Source of the DNA: Tamarix chinensis
Lineage: Eukaryota > Streptophyta > Magnoliopsida > Caryophyllales > Tamaricaceae
Direction of reading: 5' to 3'
DNA length: 64,000 nucleotides
Assembly: GCA_030549775.1 (NCBI GenBank)
Contig: CM060174.1
Span: 12,777,128-12,841,127, forward strand
How positions within the stretch are numbered: position 1 is the first letter of the stretch; each line of letters starts with the position of its first letter. Below, piece by piece: positions 25,178 to 36,516 of the stretch. The position numbers were made by a program, and so were the translations under genes. Below the pieces are notes generated by a model. That model was not told where the DNA came from. It did no database searches and worked only from the letters and a program-made list of their open reading frames with translations.

Positions 25178-26490
25178 TAGTTTAACAATTTAATTAATAT
25201 ACAGGAGATGTATAGTTGGTTGTATATGTTCAAATAATTAATTAATTAATATATATTGTTCGACACAGATGAGTAGTTATATGTATGTGTTACATGTAAG
25301 ATATGAATAGTTATGCTGTATTAATGACAGAAGATGAATATTTATATGAATTTTATGTTCGTATGAGATGAATAGTTGCATTCATATGTTTATTAGTTTG
25401 CCAATTCAATTAATATGGATGAGATTAATAGTTGGCTGCATATGTTCAAGTCATTAATTAAGAAAATACTTGATTAATATGTGTTGTTCGACATACGTAT
25501 ATCAGATGAATAATTACATTTATATATTTAGTAGTTTTACAGCTTAATTAATACGTATGAGATGGATAGTTGGCTGCATATTTTTAGATAATTAATTATG
25601 AAAATTCTTGATTAATATATGTTGTTCGACATATGTATAATAGATGAATATCTCAATTAATACGTAGGAGATGAATATCATTTTGTTGTTATGCAGTGTA
25701 AGAGATGAATAATTTGACAAATCAATTAATACGCGGGAGTATTTCATCATTTATTTAACCTTATTAATTAGTAATAGTATATGGCAGTGATAATTTATAT
25801 ATTTTATCCCAAAATATTATTATATAAGAGATTAATAGTTTAACAATTTAATTAATATGTAGGAGATGAATAGTTGGTTGTATATGTTCAAGTAATTAAT
25901 TAATAAAATACTTGATTAATATGTATTGTTCGACATATGTGCAGCAGATAAATAGTTATATGCATTTGTTGCATGTAGGAGATGAATAATTGTGTTGTAT
26001 TAATGACAGAAGATGAATAGTTATATAAATTTGTTGTTCGCATGAGATAAATAGTTACATTTATATGTTCATTAGTTTGACAATTCAATTAATATGCAGG
26101 AGATGAATAGTTGGTTGCATATGTTCAAGTAATTAATTAAGAAAATACTTGATTAATATGTGTTGTTCGATATATGTGCAATCGTTGAATAGTTATATTC
26201 ATATATTTAGTAGTTTTACAACTCAATTAATACGTAGGAGATGAATAGTTGGCTGCATATTTTTAGATAATTAATTAAAAAAATTCTTGATTAATATGTG
26301 TTGTTCGACATATGTGCAATAGATGAATATATCAATTAATATGTAGGAGATTAATATCATTTTGTTGTTATGCAACATAGGAGATGAATAGTTTGACAAA
26401 TCAATTAATACACAGGAGTATTTCATCATTTATTTGACCTTATTAATTAGTAATAATATATGACGGTGATAATATATGATTAGTAAAAAT
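25178..26490 (-). repeat. Tandem duplication of about 660 bp inside the Helitron
   Basis: TTTAACAATTTAATTAATAT occurs at 25,181 and 25,839, and ATTTCATCATTTATTT at 25,741 and 26,420 (offsets 658 and 679). The recurring words GATGAATAGTTGGCTGCATA and GTTGTTCGACATATGT run through both units. A third, degenerate unit occupies about 26,880-27,440. Confidence 0.75.
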
Positions 26491-26556
26491 AGGTATAATT
26501 TAGGCGAAAAAATTTGTCTATATATTATTTGCCAAACAACTCTATTTTTATATAAT

Positions 26557-26880
26557 AACCAATGTTGTTATTATATTATTAGTTTTTTTAAAAAATAATT
26601 ATATTATTAATCATGATAATATTCATAATAGTAATAATCAATTATATTAATATTCATTATTATATTATAAATTATGATAATAGTAATTATCAAAATTATA
26701 TAAATAATTATATTAGTATTAATTATATTAATAGTTATAATTATTATAGTTATATTAATAATAATAGTCATATTATTAATCATAAATAATAAAATTATTA
26801 TTATAAACAATTATTATCATCATCATCCTATTTGATTGATGTTGATCTAACCTAAAAAAAATACTTCATTAAAATTAGTT
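26557..26880. repeat. AT-only low-complexity tract within the Helitron
   Basis: Simple TAATTAT and AATAAT sequence. The apparent small open frame here is Ile/Asn low complexity and is not a gene. Confidence 0.7.
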
Positions 26881-27960
26881 ATATGTATTTGCTAGTTGCA
26901 TTGTATTAATGGCAGCAGATGTATATGTATTGGTTGACTGGTTTATGTACTTTATTTGGTATATTAATTATTTTTCAATTATTTATATATTAATATGTAG
27001 GATATGAATAGTTTGACAATTTTATTAATACACAAGAAATTAATAGTTGACCGCATATGTTCAGGTAATTAATTAAAAAAAATATTTGATTAGAAAATAT
27101 TTGATTAATACTTTATTAAAATTAGTTATTCGATATATGTACAACAAATGAATAATTTTGGTGTATTAATTATTTATATATTAATATGCAAGAGATGAAT
27201 AATCCGACAATACAATTAGTACGGAGGAAATGAATATTTTTCTACTAATGTTCGGATAATTAATTAAAAAAATATGTGATTAGAAAATATATAGTTAATA
27301 CTTTATTAAAATTAATTGTTGTGCAGCAAATGAATAGTTATATACATTCAATGCACATAGGAGATGAATAACCACATTATATTAATAAATAGTTATATTA
27401 ATTATTCTATCTTATTAATTAGTAATAATATATGGCAGCAGTAATTTATGATTAGTAATAAATGATATAGTTTAGGCAGGAAAATTTGTCCGTATATTGT
27501 CTGCTAGACAACTTCGTTTTTATATATATATAGATAAGGTAACCATTATACCCTACTAAAATGTATTGATATACATATGCTAGTACATTATGGTTTTGAA
27601 TATGTTTATGTGCATATTATGTGATGTTAAGTATATTATGATTTGTAGTATATATTGGTAGTTGAAATGAAGATTATACTATATTATGAAATGTATCATG
27701 TGTAGAAATGATGGTTACGAAAGGATCCTTGTTGTAATAATAATATTAGATGCATGTATATGTCATGATAAGCAAATATGGTTATTTGTAGTAGAGATAA
27801 TGGTAATATGAACCCTAGGGGTATTTTAGTAATTTTACTTGTACAAAGGGTGTGGCCTAAATAAGTGTGTGTGGTATGTGATAATGGATATTAATAGTGA
27901 ATAATAATAGTTGGTGGTGTTAGATAATGAATTTGGACCATGGGTATACAAATTTTGTGT

Positions 27961-28812
27961 TAGGGGTATTTTGGTAATTTTGGCATAAAAAAGGGGTAAC
28001 ATGGTAATTTTATGAATAAAAGGGGTAATATGGTAATTTAATAAGTAAGAATGGTAGTTTGGTAATTTGCGCATGCATAAGGGGTAACATGATAATTTTA
28101 TGAATAAAAGGGGCAATATGGTAATTTAATAAGTAAGAAGGGTATTTTAGTAACTTTGGCATGAAGAAGGGGTAACTTGGTAATTTTATGAATAAAAAGG
28201 GTAATGTGGTAATTTAATAAGTAAGAATGGTAGTTTGATAATTATAGCATGAACAAGGGGTAACTTGGTAATTTTATAAATAAAAGGGGGTAATATGGTA
28301 ATTTAGTAAATAGGAAGGGTATTTTGGTAATTTGGTATGAGAAAGGAGTGATTTGGTAAATTAATAAGTAAGAAGGGCATTTAGGAATTTTGGCATGAGA
28401 AGGGGTAACTTGGTAGTTTTAATCTAATAAGTAAGAAGGGTGACTTGGTAATTTAAGGGATAAAAAGGGTATCTTGGTAAATTAATAAGTACGAAGGGTA
28501 ATTTAGTAATTTCATGAAAGAAAAAGAAAATTTGGCAATTTAACAATTATCAAGGGTAATTTAGCAATTTAACATATATGAAGGGTATTTTGGTAATTAT
28601 ATAAGTATATAGGGTAATTTGGTAATTTAACAAGTATGAGGGGTATTTTGGTAATTATATAAGCATGAAGGGTAATTTGGTAATTTGTTAAATACAAAGG
28701 GTATTTCGTAATTACACAAGTATGAAGGGCAATTTAGTAATTTAAAAGGTAAAAAGGGGTAACTTAGTAATTTTACAAACAAGAGGGGTATTATAAATGG
28801 GTAAATCGGTAA
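27961..28812 (+). repeat. GGTAATTT minisatellite of LTR C
   Basis: About 25 degenerate units of roughly 30-36 bp have the core GGGGTAACTTGGTAATTTTA followed by an A-rich spacer such as TGAATAAAA or TAAGTAAGAA. The orthologous array in LTR D is at 57,603-58,440. It is absent or unrecognisable in LTRs A, M5, M6 and M7. Confidence 0.8.
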
Positions 28813-30370
28813 TTTGTATATAACATGGCAATAGATTTAATAAGCCTCCATAACAAAACATAATGGATATTAAATAATAGAATAAGGGTTTATGGCCTTA
28901 GTATTACTGATTTAAGTATAATCAGATATATTATAAGGATGAAAATATTTTAGTAAATTGGTATGTATCATAAAGATAATACATGGTATGGAGTTGAATG
29001 GATAACTAAGGGTGAGTTATGATGTTTATTTCATAATCATACAAGAGGTGCCCTAGTTGTTAATTATGCATGGAAATGTGTGCTGGATGTACTAGAAGTG
29101 CATGTTAGGGTTTATGTGTTCAATGATCCTCTAGTATAGAGTACTCGATTCCATGATCGGTAGTATAATTATAATATGATAACATATTATGGCATGTGGA
29201 TAAATAAAAATAAATTATATGATGGAAATAGATGACAAAAGGAAGCCTTAGCCTTAGAGGCATTTTGGTCATTTTGACCTAAGTTGCCTAAATATAAGAA
29301 TTAGAACCTAGGATGGCCTTAGTGGATTATTTAAGTTAACATGGGCAATAATACGAATAACGATTACTTAATAATGACATAAACAAATAAAAATGATCAA
29401 GTACGTGATTAATGCATTTCTCGTGGTCACCTAAATTAAAACACTAATAATTAAAGTGTATGACCTCGAGATATGGAATTGTGGCTCTTTAGGTGTCGCT
29501 ACCCTAAATACATGATTTAGCCCACGATTACTCTGGATTTTGCTAGTGTGCCTTAGTGCCCCAACCAGGCCCTATTACTCTATTTAGCTCTACAGACCTA
29601 TTTTGGGGTTTTGCATACTTATGGATTAGGTGTCTTTGTCGGTAGGATACTGTCGTGATCTCCCTCTCGAGTTAAATAAATGGAACTAGTATGCTAATTA
29701 AATGAAAAGACACTAATCACTTATAGTAGAACACCATGTAGGTCGGGACTGGATGAATTATATCATTTGTATCGGTTCATCGGTTATAATAGTGGCTAGG
29801 TGCATGTTGCCCTAAAGGTTGTATATGATTACCGGTCCACCAATTATAATAGTGGCCAGGTGCGTTTTCCCTTGGAGTTGGATATCTTACCTGTTCCACT
29901 AGTTATAATAGAAGGGTCCCTAAACCTGCGTAGATATAATTCAAGAGATGATATTGAATAACATTTAATTAATGGCTTAAGACCAAAAGTTATTGATTTC
30001 ACCATTATTATCTATTGTTATAGTATAAATATGGCCTTGGTGCATGTCCCTCATGGTAAGTGCTGGAAGTGCTAAGTAAATGGATTTTGTGATGTACAAT
30101 TCTTATTGTTGTTGTGTTATTTATATGCATTGTGTAATTGCTCTTATATTGTATGATGTGTTGCATGTGAAATCTACCTTTTAGTTTAGTGTAAAGGGTT
30201 ACTCAGTACCGTAGTACTGAAGGCATCTGTTTGTGGGCTCCTGCCTATTCAATGGGCAGTGTTCCTTATAGGTTTGCCCACAGGTGCTACTCAAGTTCTT
30301 ATCGAGTAAGAGCATAAGGTTATCCAGGAAGTTTTTTGACTTTATATTCTAAACTTTCATAATTCCTTGT

Positions 30371-30450
30371 GTAATTATTCTATTTTCTCGTAACCACTAA
30401 TAGTGGGTTTGTAATTATTCTATTTTTTCGTAACCACTAATAGTGAGTTT
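30371..30450 (+). repeat. 40 bp tandem duplication
   Basis: Two copies start GTAATTATTCTATTTT, at 30,371 and 30,411, with two differences. They lie in the 3' segment of LTR C. Confidence 0.85.
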
Positions 30451-30678
30451 TACCTTTTGTAATGTGATTTAAGGTGCAACTTTGATTTAGTTTTATAACT
30501 TTATTTTGTGTAATGTGTTCTCTTTCTTTTTAAACCTTAGCACTTGGTACTGGAACGGTAGAAGAAAACCGGTTTGGTACTAAATGTGGCAGTAACATTT
30601 CCGAAATTTACTATTTTTGCTTCCTTTTAATTTTTAATAAAACAAAAATTTTCAATAGTAAATTTTGAAGATGTTATA

Positions 30679-31190
30679 GTATGTAAGTTGTAAATTGTAT
30701 ATATATTAAATACATTTCACTAAATGATATAAATATTATAAAGCATTTAATGAGTAAGGGTAACTTGGTAAATGTTTACCACTTTTTGCATTAAAAATCT
30801 AAATTAATAATTATTTTGATCTTTTAAATACTTTATTGAAGTGACACTTAATATGAATCAAGGTGTCATTTATATAGATGAGCCCATATATTGAGTAATT
30901 TATTTGTTCTAGTCATCCACCCTTATGTTTACATTACATAGTTCTGGGGAGTTAAATGTTACGTTGATCATTCAGTTCGTACAACTTTCTTAAGTTGGGT
31001 AGTATATGTAACATATGAAAAATAATACTGTGCAGTATGTGTAATATGGTGATGTTAATTTTTTTAAAATTTTTTAAAATTAATATATCTTTAATGATAA
31101 TTATTAAAAAATAAAAAATATATCATAATATTTTTAAGATTTTTCCTATAAATGGACAATCATGTTGATGTACTTTTAATTTAAATAATA

Positions 31191-31230
<40 letters not shown>

Positions 31231-31437
31231 CACCATTATTGTACATATCTTTAATCATTTTATTTACTATGCATAAAATGATCTTTCACCATATATAGAC
31301 TGATATTTTACTATAACTAGTCAAATATTTCCATAATTGAAAAAATCTTTTGCTAACATTAAACTAGTCTTTTACCATTATTTTGAATATGTTTAAATTT
31401 TTTCTTTACTACAAATTTATTACATTATTTTACCAAA
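30679..31437. other. AT-rich flank including X sequence
   Basis: No gene is seen. It includes a (TA)n run at about 31,195-31,222 and TTTCACCAT-type X sequence from 31,230. Confidence 0.5.
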
Positions 31438-32631
31438 CACTATAAGAAACCTGTGTAGAAGTGACCAACTAAATTTTTTGGTCGTTGCTATCAAACCATG
31501 ATGACCCCATCACATTCATTAGAGACAAAAATTACCTTAACAATATGACCCACTTCTAATACCATGTTAGAGGCAATCGACTATTGATTATAACTTTAGT
31601 GATGTTGAGAACTTGAGATGAGGTTTGCCTTATCCTTTCTCTAATCTGATGAACCCTTATTTTAGTGTTTAGTTCTTTTTATTTAACATTTTATTCCTTG
31701 TTTGCAATCTCAATGTGATTATTATACATTGCTTAATTATAGTAGGTTATGGTTAAAAAAAAGGATGATATGATAAGTGATTGCTTTGGAGTCAATATTA
31801 TTACATATTCAATTTGAAATGATTTTACTTGAACCATTTTTTTTATACTAAAAGATAGCATGGAATTGTTTATGCATCTCTTTATATACTCACATCTATT
31901 AATAAAAAGTCTCTACAATTATGGATCACAATCATTTGCTTTCTAGACTTATCATTTTTTGGAGTCATTTTTCTAATAGAAACCAAGTACACATTATAAA
32001 CTTTTTGCAAATAACTTTCGAGAACATGTCTAAGATGATTTTCATTTTTGGAGGAATTTTGTATTAGCGTATGGCCGATAGTGAACTATACAGTCCATAT
32101 GTAATTTCTTCTTTTATGATAATTGTGACATATTTACGTTCACATTGCTAATTTGAAATGAACCCTGTCTAATGAACTAACCTTAAATATATTTTTTATT
32201 GTTATAATTATAATTGTAGTCTTTAGAAATTAGAGGATTATCACTAGAGCCTATGACCATACTTGTCTACAAAATTGAAGAAAAATAATGTAATATAAGA
32301 GAGAAAATGAATATATGTGTGTTGGACATGCCATTGAATTACTTGATTTAAACACAAGAAGTTGTAGACTCCTTTCTTGTTCATGTATGGATGATTTCTC
32401 ATAGATTGGCCACAACCTAAATTAGTAGTTTTGTCATATTCTTTCTTCTTCTTCTTCTTCTTCTTCTTCTAATTATTATCATTATTGAGGTTCATACACA
32501 TTGGGGGATTACTGTTAGGTTATGTAAAAACTCTTTCCAACACAATCCAGAAGGGATGAAAGATATGGAACAAGTTGAATATATTGATGTGGATATTTTT
32601 ATTAAATGATTTTGCTTCGAACATTCACTAC
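31438..32631. mobile_element. CACTA-like terminus and unassigned AT-rich DNA
   Basis: CACTATAAGAAACC at 31,438 followed by an imperfect inverted TGACCAA/TTGGTCG pair resembles the end and subterminal repeats of plant CACTA (En/Spm) elements. No matching opposite end was found before the next recognised element, and no transposase is seen. The remainder has no recognised features except the (TTC)n run near 32,442-32,470. Confidence 0.35.
32442..32470 (+). repeat. TTC microsatellite
   Basis: About nine TTC units. Confidence 0.9.
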
Positions 32632-32959
32632 TAGGATTGTTAATGAACCAAACCAAGTCAAGTCGGGTAGGCTTTGGCTTAGCTTGTTTATAAATGAGTC
32701 GAGATTTTAACAAGTTGAGCCAAGCTTTTATTGTGCTAACTTGCAATTTTTTGTGGTAAACAAGCCAAGCTCACGAGCTTTTACATTGTAAAAGAGCTCG
32801 ACTCTAAATTTATTATGCTCAAGCTTAGCTCGTTTAAGAATTGAGCTGAGCTTGAACCTAACTTTTAAGCTCATTTAGCTAAATAAGCGAGCCAAGTCAA
32901 GCCTTTAACGAGCCGAGCCCAAAAAGCTTGCTAGCCGGCTTGGTTCGTTAACAGCCCTA
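32632..32959. mobile_element. hAT MITE of the GAGCTCG-rich family
   Basis: A 328 bp element with terminal repeats TAGGATTGTTAATGAACCAA and, inverted from the right end, TAGGGCTGTTAACGAACCAA. The flanking 8 bp are TTCACTAC (32,624-32,631) and TTCCCTAC (32,960-32,967), seven of eight matching. An 8 bp duplication is the hAT signature. The interior is rich in AGCTCG and GAGCC words. There is no coding sequence. It is younger or better preserved than the copy at 8,333-8,655. Confidence 0.8.
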
Positions 32960-34195
32960 TTCCCTACTAATGGTGAGATTCCATGCTCATATATTATTGT
33001 TGTTATTGTTAACTTTCTCTGAACATGAAGAGGCTTATCCTTCCTCCTTGTGTTGATTCTTACACATAGATGGACTTTTTTGGGAATCTGTAACTCTATT
33101 TAATACTTTGACATGCTTTGGTGTGATTTGAAGTTTATCTCATGTGTTAAAAGACATGGCCATCAATATCTCTATAGACAATAGTTGTAGTTGATAAAGG
33201 TCTTTTACTAAAAGATATTTTGATATATTTCCAAATAATTAATCTAATTATTGATTGTTTAGCCTGAAATTCATTTCTAATCAATATATTTCCATATAGA
33301 ACGTGCAACATGACATCCATGCTAATATACAATCAACTTGCTTTCAGATATCCCAACATTGATCAATATCTATAAATAATTTATAACGCCAAACATGGAT
33401 CCCATAAAAGTGTTGATATGTATGAATCATATGTACGAGGTAGCCTCCTACATCTACATATCCATAAAACACTAGTGTACATAACTCAATATAGAAAATC
33501 TTAGAGTAGCCTCTTACAACTAGAAATTTCTTCACAATGGTTAAGTTTTAGTTACCTTGATATAAGCTACAACCTGATCAAAAATTCATTCATCTGGAAT
33601 CTATAGAAAAAAAATCTACATTAATTAATTTCCATCCTACGACATTATGTAGTCGTAGATGTAGTCATGAAATGAGTAAAAAAAATGAAGCTACCTAGCA
33701 ACATGAAAGCAAATAGTACAATTAGAAGATAACAAAAGTAGATCCATAAATGTTATCTCACCAAATCTCAAAGAAACCCCATTGGAGGCTACACAATAAA
33801 TAATAGAAAAGAATTTTTAAGCTAACGTGCTCAAATAATAGGATATACCAGTATCACACATATTAGTAGCACAAACTCATAACACATTGCAACCATCTAA
33901 ATTGATTAAAAAAAAGGATTAGCAAGAAAAAAAACTGCATAAAATTATAGTGTCTACCCAACAACATCATTAATTGACCTTGACCGTTTGTGATCTGAAT
34001 AAGTTCATTAGTTCCCAAGATTTTAAGAACAATTGGCTAATACAAATGGGAAAGATAATTTATGCATTGATTTTTTTTAGGTTAACAATTAAATTTGGTT
34101 ATCATTAATTATTAGAGAGGGGATATAGATATGTAAATGTTATGTGTGTTATTAGAGGACTAATAGGAACAATTTGATTGCCTACTTGAAGCTTA
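32960..34195. other. AT-rich spacer around the possible Copia fragment
   Basis: Apart from the weak Copia-like frames I see no gene, terminus or RNA gene in this stretch. Confidence 0.45.
33147..33535 (-). pseudogene. Possible Ty1/Copia RNase H-region fragment
   Basis: Minus-strand frames give GYVDVGGYLVHMIHTYQ (33,535-33,344). This loosely recalls the GYADAGYLSDPHKARSQTGY block of plant Copia RNase H, and a second short frame follows at 33,332-33,147. The resemblance is weak, and neither the RT YVDD nor the usual downstream motifs are visible. It could equally be chance in AT-rich DNA. Confidence 0.25.
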
Positions 34196-34322
34196 TGTTT
34201 GGAACTACTTATCAAAAGTAGTTATCCATGATAACTACTCATTTTAGAAACTTATTAGGCTAAAAAATTTCTTAAATAAGTAATTATTATAGATAATTAC
34301 ATTGGATAAGTAACTCCAAACA
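34196..34322. mobile_element. 127 bp foldback MITE
   Basis: Nearly the whole element is an inverted repeat. The left arm starts TGTTTGGAACTACTTATC and the right arm ends GATAAGTAACTCCAAACA. Arms of about 50 bp surround a short centre. Terminal TGTTTGG is common in PIF/Harbinger and hAT MITEs. The target duplication is not clear enough to choose. Confidence 0.7.
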
Positions 34323-34689
34323 ATATTAAATCTCAACAAGATCAATAGATAGATAATGCAAGTGTGTGATGATTCTTATGCCTAATTATAAACTTATATA
34401 TATGTGGATTTTTTTCTAGATTTGTCAATTGATATCTAAAGTACTTTCCTTGTAGAGGAATAACTATGCTAGAATAGTGAACTTCATGTAAAGGAAATTA
34501 AATGAATAGTGATGGAAGCTTCATGGAATGAATTTTTTTGCTAATGATGAATTCAACCAACAAATTGGCTTTAGAGAATCATTCACAATGAGTATTCCTA
34601 GTGGACTTAATTGAGATAGCCTTAGAGCTACAATGTATGGGCAAATACCATATTTGTCATAAGCTTAGGCTTACATCTCCTATAGGAGA

Positions 34690-35040
34690 CCTTAACACCC
34701 TGAAGTCCCCGCAACACACCTCACTCTTTTGATTAGTCTATCACCACTCAATATCTTCCCAACATATCTCTCCTAAGGATAACATCAAAGTTGTGCAAGT
34801 TCATCTCAGTTAAGTCCAATAGAAAGTCCAACCCACCTATCTATAAAGCCACATCTAAGTAGAGCTTAATGCAATCCAATATATTCCTAGAAGGCAATGT
34901 CACATATATAGATACACTGGCATATGAAGATAAAGCAACTCTAGTAATGAAAGCAATATATACTAACACCAAGGATGCACTTGAATCAAATAACACATAT
35001 GCTAGTAATGAGAGAATGGAAAATGTATAAGTGACCATAT
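34690..35040 (-). pseudogene. Ty3/Gypsy protease (retropepsin) remnant
   Basis: The minus-strand translation starting near 35,038 reads TYTFSILSLLAYVLFDSSAS. LFDSSAS takes the place of the LFDSGAS catalytic motif (active-site Gly changed to Ser), and NFDVILRRDML then VVID follow near 34,740 in place of the usual FDVILGMDWL and VID. This is the aspartic protease that processes Gag-Pol in the virus-like particle. A stop follows the first 65 residues and reverse transcriptase is absent downstream, so the element is truncated near 34,640. It belongs with the gag remnant and LTR M4 to its right. Confidence 0.75.
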
Positions 35041-35340
35041 CTAGCTATTAATTAGCTTCTGCCTAATTGATGAAATTTAAGTGCCCACTTGACTTTACTC
35101 GTTGGTTTCCTTCACGATACCCTTCAGAACCCCGGGTCTCTTCTGATCTTTGAGGAAATGGGTGAGGCCCCTATGGTCTCCTCTAAGCCTCCCTAGGTTG
35201 TACATAAGCTAGGCAAAGTTTCCTATGTTTCTGCTACTATGGGTGGTAGATTTGTTACTGATAGGCTTACTATTGAGGTATAATGGGTACGTACTACTAG
35301 AATTGACCCCCAACAGGCACTGACACTCAAATAATCGATG

Positions 35341-36290
35341 GCTTAACTAACCACAATCCCTACACTGAATAGGACTGCCCTGATAGTCTCACCCCAGATG
35401 ATATCGGCCTGAAAAATGACACAAGAAGTGTATTAGCTTCCTCATAGGTCTGCGTTGTCCACTCGTTTGTCCTTGGTGGTGAAACTAACAACCTATGAGG
35501 TTGGAACTTACCCTTTTGCTGGAACCCTAAAGGTCTACCTCCCCAAAACCAAATCATGCTTCTATAACCCTGCATCTTAGACTTCCTCTTTCCCAAAATG
35601 GAATCCTATTCCTAAACCAATGTAGCGGCAACACAAGCTCGCTTGTATAACGTGGACAAGCCCTAGAAATCCATAATTCCAGTCATCCTCCAAATTCTAA
35701 AAAAAAGCCCCTACTTAAACTGGTACACCACAGTCAATTCTCTAGCTGCTATACTTGAAGCAAAAATTAGTAGCTTCATGAACTGTGTGTGGTATTACTT
35801 CACCATTGTGCTTTACTAGTTCAACTGCATAAAGTCCTTAAGTTTATTCTTTTTAAGGCTCTATGAATAAAACTTAGTACATTTTGCCATCATGAAGTCC
35901 TCCTAGGATATCGATGATCCTCCCTCTACATGACAACCTACCTATTTGGTGCCTATGACTCCTCGAAGAAATAAGGTTGTTATGCTTTCCTTCGGAGAAG
36001 GTAGACAATCGACAGCCTCGTATGTCTTATCCATGTCTTGAATCCATCATTCTAGGATGACTGAATCCTCATCACCAGCATAGATTGACGGGTGATGTCT
36101 TATAACCCTCTGAAGCCAAACCCATCTGATACCCTCTTATGGGTAATGAGGAGGTGGTGGTTGCGGCTGAGGCTGAGGCTGAGGTAGTGGAAGTGGGCAT
36201 CTAACAAACTTGATAGAGGCCTAAAAAGCCTCCTCCAAATAGTTGACATGACCATTAAAGGCCATTGCAAGCTAGCTTCAAGACAGGAAA
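35341..36290 (-). pseudogene. Ty3/Gypsy gag (Retrotrans_gag) remnant
   Basis: Running leftward from about 36,290, broken frames give a Pro/Gln-rich segment (36,190-36,130), then AGDEDSVILE and WIQDMDKTYEAVDC (about 36,080-36,010). FMQLN, YHTQFMKLLIFASS (about 35,830-35,770) and QFKQGL-like sequence follow. The longest intact piece is 78 codons at 35,596-35,360 (KGKFQPHRL region). This order matches plant Gypsy capsid proteins of the Retrotrans_gag family. A CCHC knuckle is not recovered. At least eight stops or shifts make it nonfunctional. It lies 230 bp downstream of the PBS, as expected for gag. Confidence 0.75.
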
Positions 36291-36504
36291 TGTGTTAGGA
36301 TAATCATTCTTAGCATACCAACACACATTACACATAAGCACATTCATAAGCTACTTAGGTTACCATTATCGATTCCTCACAAGTTAATTTGAGTTTTTAA
36401 AGAATTGATTTTTTTGAAATATGAAATAAACCGATAAAATCATATAAGTGGTTGTTTTAAAAGCCGAATTATTTGAAAACAAAATGCGGTAATCAAAACC
36501 AAAA

Positions 36505-36516
36505 GCTTTAATACCA
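36505..36516 (-). promoter_or_regulatory. Primer binding site for initiator Met tRNA
   Basis: On the minus strand TGGTATTAAAGC starts 3 nt after the LTR end at 36,520. It matches the canonical TGGTATCAGAGC at ten of twelve positions, both differences being transitions. It shows that the adjacent repeat is a 5' LTR and sets the orientation of the whole family. Confidence 0.8.

Larger units (their letters stand above)
25107..27534 (-). mobile_element. Non-autonomous Helitron
   Basis: On the minus strand the element starts TCTATATATATATAAAAACG at 27,534. It ends with a hairpin (CCCGTGCATTGCACGGG, plus 25,120-25,136) followed nine bases later by CTAG at 25,107. The outer bases are A before the 5' TC and T after CTAG, the AT target expected of Helitrons. 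LTR D keeps the uninterrupted sequence (GGAAATAAGGTAATAATTA, junction 56,714/56,715), which confirms both edges. At 2,428 bp it has no Rep/helicase coding. The interior consists of about three related body units. A second copy of the 5' terminal region lies inside at 26,441-26,556. This is the best-supported DNA transposon here. Confidence 0.88.
23304..30678 (+). mobile_element. Family R LTR with a nested Helitron (LTR C)
   Basis: It begins TGTAATACCCCAAAATTG at 23,304 and ends GATGTTATA at 30,678, a decayed GGTGTTACA. Removing the Helitron (25,107-27,534) leaves 4.95 kb. Order: AT-rich leader, pyrimidine block (23,600-24,860), hairpin 24,870-24,892, Helitron, GGTAATTT minisatellite (27,961-28,812), body blocks shared with LTR D, a 40 bp duplication at 30,371-30,450 and the conserved 3' segment. 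Flanking pentamers GCTTG/GTATG match at three of five positions, so the target duplication is not convincing. No primer binding site follows, so it is a solo or 3' LTR. The long frames in the pyrimidine block are low complexity. Confidence 0.75.

Noticed and set aside
26607..26810. 67-codon Ile/Asn-rich minus frame
   Set aside because: AT-only low-complexity tract inside the Helitron.
27835..28116. 93-codon minus frame over the GGTAATTT array
   Set aside because: Generated by the minisatellite (periodic Leu/Pro/Tyr pattern). The LTR D array gives similar shadows.
27961..28812. CRISPR-like array
   Set aside because: Units are degenerate, spacers are also repetitive, there are no cas genes, and the context is a plant LTR.
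23299..30683. Target duplication for LTR C (GCTTG/GTATG)
   Set aside because: Only three of five positions match, which is near chance.
36505..36516. tRNA gene fragment
   Set aside because: Only the 12 nt complementary to a tRNA 3' end is present, exactly at the LTR edge, so it is a primer binding site.
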